Shown: piece by piece, positions 61,611 to 64,000 of the stretch
Numbering within the stretch: position 1 is the first letter of the stretch
Layout of the letters: each line of letters begins with the position of its first letter
DNA from: an uncultured Pelagibacteraceae bacterium
GTDB lineage: Bacteria > Pseudomonadota > Alphaproteobacteria > Pelagibacterales > Pelagibacteraceae
Reading direction: 5' to 3'
DNA: 64,000 nucleotides
NCBI GenBank assembly: GCA_902598125.1
Contig: CACKAJ010000003.1
Coordinates: forward strand, 62,001-126,000
Position numbers and translations under genes: made by a program
Notes under the pieces: model-generated
Seen by the model: the letters and a program-made list of their open reading frames with translations, nothing else
What the model was told of the DNA's origin: nothing
Database searches by the model: none

Positions 61611-62891
61611 ATGCCTCAATTACAAAAAATTAAAGAACTGTCGTTCCTTATTTACGGTTTAGGATTATCTGGAAGTTCAGTAGTAAAATTCTTCAAAAAA
61701 AAAAAAATTAAAAACTTTAAAGTTTGGGATGATAAAAATAAAAAATTATTTAAAAATCATAGGACACAAAATTTAAATCATTCATTAAATGATGTGGACT
61801 ATATTGTTTTATCACCGGGAATAAGTTTAATCAAAAACAAACACTTAAAAAAATATAAAAAAAAGATAATTACAGATATTGATTTATTTTATTTATTTAA
61901 GATAAATATAAAAAGTATAGTTGTTACAGGAACCAATGGAAAGTCAACCACATGTAAATTATTAGCTCATCTTTTAAAAAAAAATAAATTTCAATGTTTC
62001 TTGGGTGGAAATATAGGTACACCAATTTTAAATATTAAAAATAAAAAAAAAAAGTTTGTAATAATTGAGGCTTCCTCATTTCAATTATCTCACTCTCAAT
62101 TTATTCATCCCGATTATGCTTTTTTAATTAACATAACTAATGACCATTTGGACTGGCATGGTAGCAAAAGTAATTATTTAAACTCAAAATTAAAAATATT
62201 TAATCATCAAACAAAAAAAAATATAGCTATCGTAAATAAAAAATTTTCTTATATTTTTAAAAAAAAAAAATTCTTAAGTAAATTTAAAATACCCGAGAAC
62301 GGAAAATATAAAAAAATCAAACATAAAATTAAAAATAGTTATTTAACTTCAAATATAAATGACGAAAATATGGGATTTGTTTTTACTTTTTCAAAACTTT
62401 TAAAAATAAAAGAAAAAATATTTATAAATTCTATGAATTCATTTAAAGGATTACCTCATAGGTTTGAAATATTTTTAAAAAAAAATAATATTTCATTCAT
62501 TAATGACTCTAAAGCTACATCATTCAAGGCATCCTTGTCAGCTCTACAAAGTTTGAGAAATATTTATTGGATACTCGGAGGTCTCCCAAAAAAAAAAGAC
62601 AAAATAAATTTATCTAGTTGTAAGCAAAATATTTCAAAGTGTTATCTGATTGGGAAAAACATTCAATTTTTCAAAAATCAAATTAGAGGAAAAATACCTT
62701 TCGCCGAAACAAAAAATCTTAAAAATTCAATAATTCAAATATTAAAGGATTGTAAAAACGAACAAAATAATTATCACAAATTTGTCCTTTTTAGTCCAGC
62801 TGCAGCGTCATTTGACCAATTTATTAATTTTGAAAGTAGAGGAGAAAAATTTAAAAAACTAAGTAAAATATATGCAAGAAAACTTATTTAA
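61611..62891 (+). CDS. murD: UDP-N-acetylmuramoylalanine-D-glutamate ligase
   Basis: VVTGTNGKSTTCKLLAHLL, IIEASSFQLSHSQFIHPDYAFLINITNDHLDWHGS, FINDSKATSFKAS. Confidence 0.94.
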   Translation: MPQLQKIKELSFLIYGLGLSGSSVVKFFKKKKIKNFKVWDDKNKKLFKNHRTQNLNHSLNDVDYIVLSPGISLIKNKHLKKYKKKIITDIDLFYLFKINIKSIVVTGTNGKSTTCKLLAHLLKKNKFQCFLGGNIGTPILNIKNKKKKFVIIEASSFQLSHSQFIHPDYAFLINITNDHLDWHGSKSNYLNSKLKIFNHQTKKNIAIVNKKFSYIFKKKKFLSKFKIPENGKYKKIKHKIKNSYLTSNINDENMGFVFTFSKLLKIKEKIFINSMNSFKGLPHRFEIFLKKNNISFINDSKATSFKASLSALQSLRNIYWILGGLPKKKDKINLSSCKQNISKCYLIGKNIQFFKNQIRGKIPFAETKNLKNSIIQILKDCKNEQNNYHKFVLFSPAAASFDQFINFESRGEKFKKLSKIYARKLI

Positions 62892-63999
62892 ATTTTTTTT
62901 TATAAATTATTGGAGAAGTATCGATAAAAAAATTCTTTTGAGTTTTTTGGTTTTATTTTTTTTAGGTTTATTTTTTTCCTTCTCTTCCACATCATCTTTA
63001 GCTGGAGAAAGACTTAATAAGGATTTCTATTTTTTTTTTACTAAGCATTTTATTTTTACACTCCTAGCTTTAGTTATAATGTTGATAATTTCACTTATTA
63101 ATACTGAAATGCTAATAAAGTTTACTCTCCCTTTATTTTCTTTATCTCTATTTTTTTTAATTTTAGTACCGATTTTGGGTGTTGAGGTTAAAGGTGCGAA
63201 AAGATGGTTGGATCTCTATTTCTTTAGATTACAGCCAATTGAAATATTAAAGCCTTTTTTTATTTTAATGACAGTTAAAATATTAACATCGGAGAAATTT
63301 CAAAATTCACAATTTAAGTATTTTATAAGCTTTATAGTTTTAAGTTCAGTTATAATTTTATTAATTGATCAACCTGATTTAGGGCAATCAATACTATTAA
63401 TTCTGGTTTGGATTGCGACAGTTTTTGTTTCCGGGGTCAGTCTTCTTTACATGATTGTTTTTTTCTCAATTTTTTTTATTGCTTTAGGTTCTTTATTATT
63501 TTTTCTTCCTGAAAAATTTGGATATATAATTAATCGTTTGATAACTTTTTTTGATCCAAGTCAGGGAGATAAATTTCAATCATCTTCAGCTTTAGATGCT
63601 ATAAAATTAGGTGGGTTAACAGGACAAGGTATGGGTGAGGGTATTCTAAAAGAAAGCGTTCCAGAGGCGCACACTGACTATGTTATAGCAGTTATTTCTG
63701 AAGAATATGGATCTATAGTTTCTATAATGATTTTAATGATATTTTTGTATATTTCATTCAGAATTATTAAAAATTGTTTTAATCAAGAAAATCAATTTTT
63801 AAAAATCTCTCTAAGTGGTTTAGCTTCTTTATTAATTTTTCAAACGTTTATTCACGCGGGTGTAAATACAAATTTATTACCCACAACTGGAATGACTTTG
63901 CCTTTTTTAAGTTACGGGGGCTCATCTTTAATTGGCAGTGCTGTGTTAGCCGGGTTAGTATTAAATTATACTAAAAATAAAGTTTACTTATATGACTAA
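62872..63999 (+). CDS. ftsW: Peptidoglycan glycosyltransferase FtsW
   Basis: SEDS-family TM protein; GAKRWLDLYFFRLQPIEILKPF, AHTDYVIAVISEEYG, TTGMTLPFLSYGGSSLI; stop codon present at window end. Confidence 0.95.
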   Translation: MQENLFKFFFINYWRSIDKKILLSFLVLFFLGLFFSFSSTSSLAGERLNKDFYFFFTKHFIFTLLALVIMLIISLINTEMLIKFTLPLFSLSLFFLILVPILGVEVKGAKRWLDLYFFRLQPIEILKPFFILMTVKILTSEKFQNSQFKYFISFIVLSSVIILLIDQPDLGQSILLILVWIATVFVSGVSLLYMIVFFSIFFIALGSLLFFLPEKFGYIINRLITFFDPSQGDKFQSSSALDAIKLGGLTGQGMGEGILKESVPEAHTDYVIAVISEEYGSIVSIMILMIFLYISFRIIKNCFNQENQFLKISLSGLASLLIFQTFIHAGVNTNLLPTTGMTLPFLSYGGSSLIGSAVLAGLVLNYTKNKVYLYD

Positions 64000-64000
64000 T

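Noticed and set aside
1-64000. CRISPR arrays, prophage, transposases, restriction-defence islands
   Set aside because: No regularly spaced repeats, integrase/transposase ORFs or defence genes seen; the solitary ccrM-like methyltransferase has no adjacent restriction gene

Overview
The window is 64 kb of very AT-rich, gene-dense chromosome. Gene content and compactness point to a streamlined alphaproteobacterium, most likely SAR11/Pelagibacterales; this is inferred from protein families and gene order, as no search was run. It is almost entirely housekeeping sequence: F0 ATP synthase genes followed by crtI/crtB, a shortened smc, dciA-like/mutY, ccrM/rnhB, tRNA-Gln/cca, petABC, ychF/pth/rplY/prs, a MarR/OmpR/EnvZ-type regulatory cluster, uvrC/uvrB, carAB, yqeY/dnaG/rpoD, tRNA(CAT), mlaC/mlaA, ampD/rnpB, and a dcw cluster (mraZ-ftsZ-rsmH-ftsL-ftsI-murEF-mraY-murD-ftsW). 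I saw no CRISPR array, prophage, transposon or rRNA. The observations most worth follow-up are: (1) an SMC without a recognisable hinge; (2) ftsZ placed between mraZ and rsmH, with an ATGA overlap and three 10-bp-phased TGGG MraZ-like boxes at the promoter; (3) seven of eight convergent junctions overlapping at their 3' ends, four through a shared TTAA; (4) mutY and the dciA-like gene starting back to back on a single ATGCAT; (5) DnaG and family-4 UDG that lack most metal-ligand residues; (6) a murE-murF fusion; (7) an ELM1-family/2OG-Fe(II) oxygenase gene pair of unknown function; (8) two GANTC sites in the ccrM leader; (9) several intergenic inverted repeats, including 12-bp perfect arms between lgt and ubiK.
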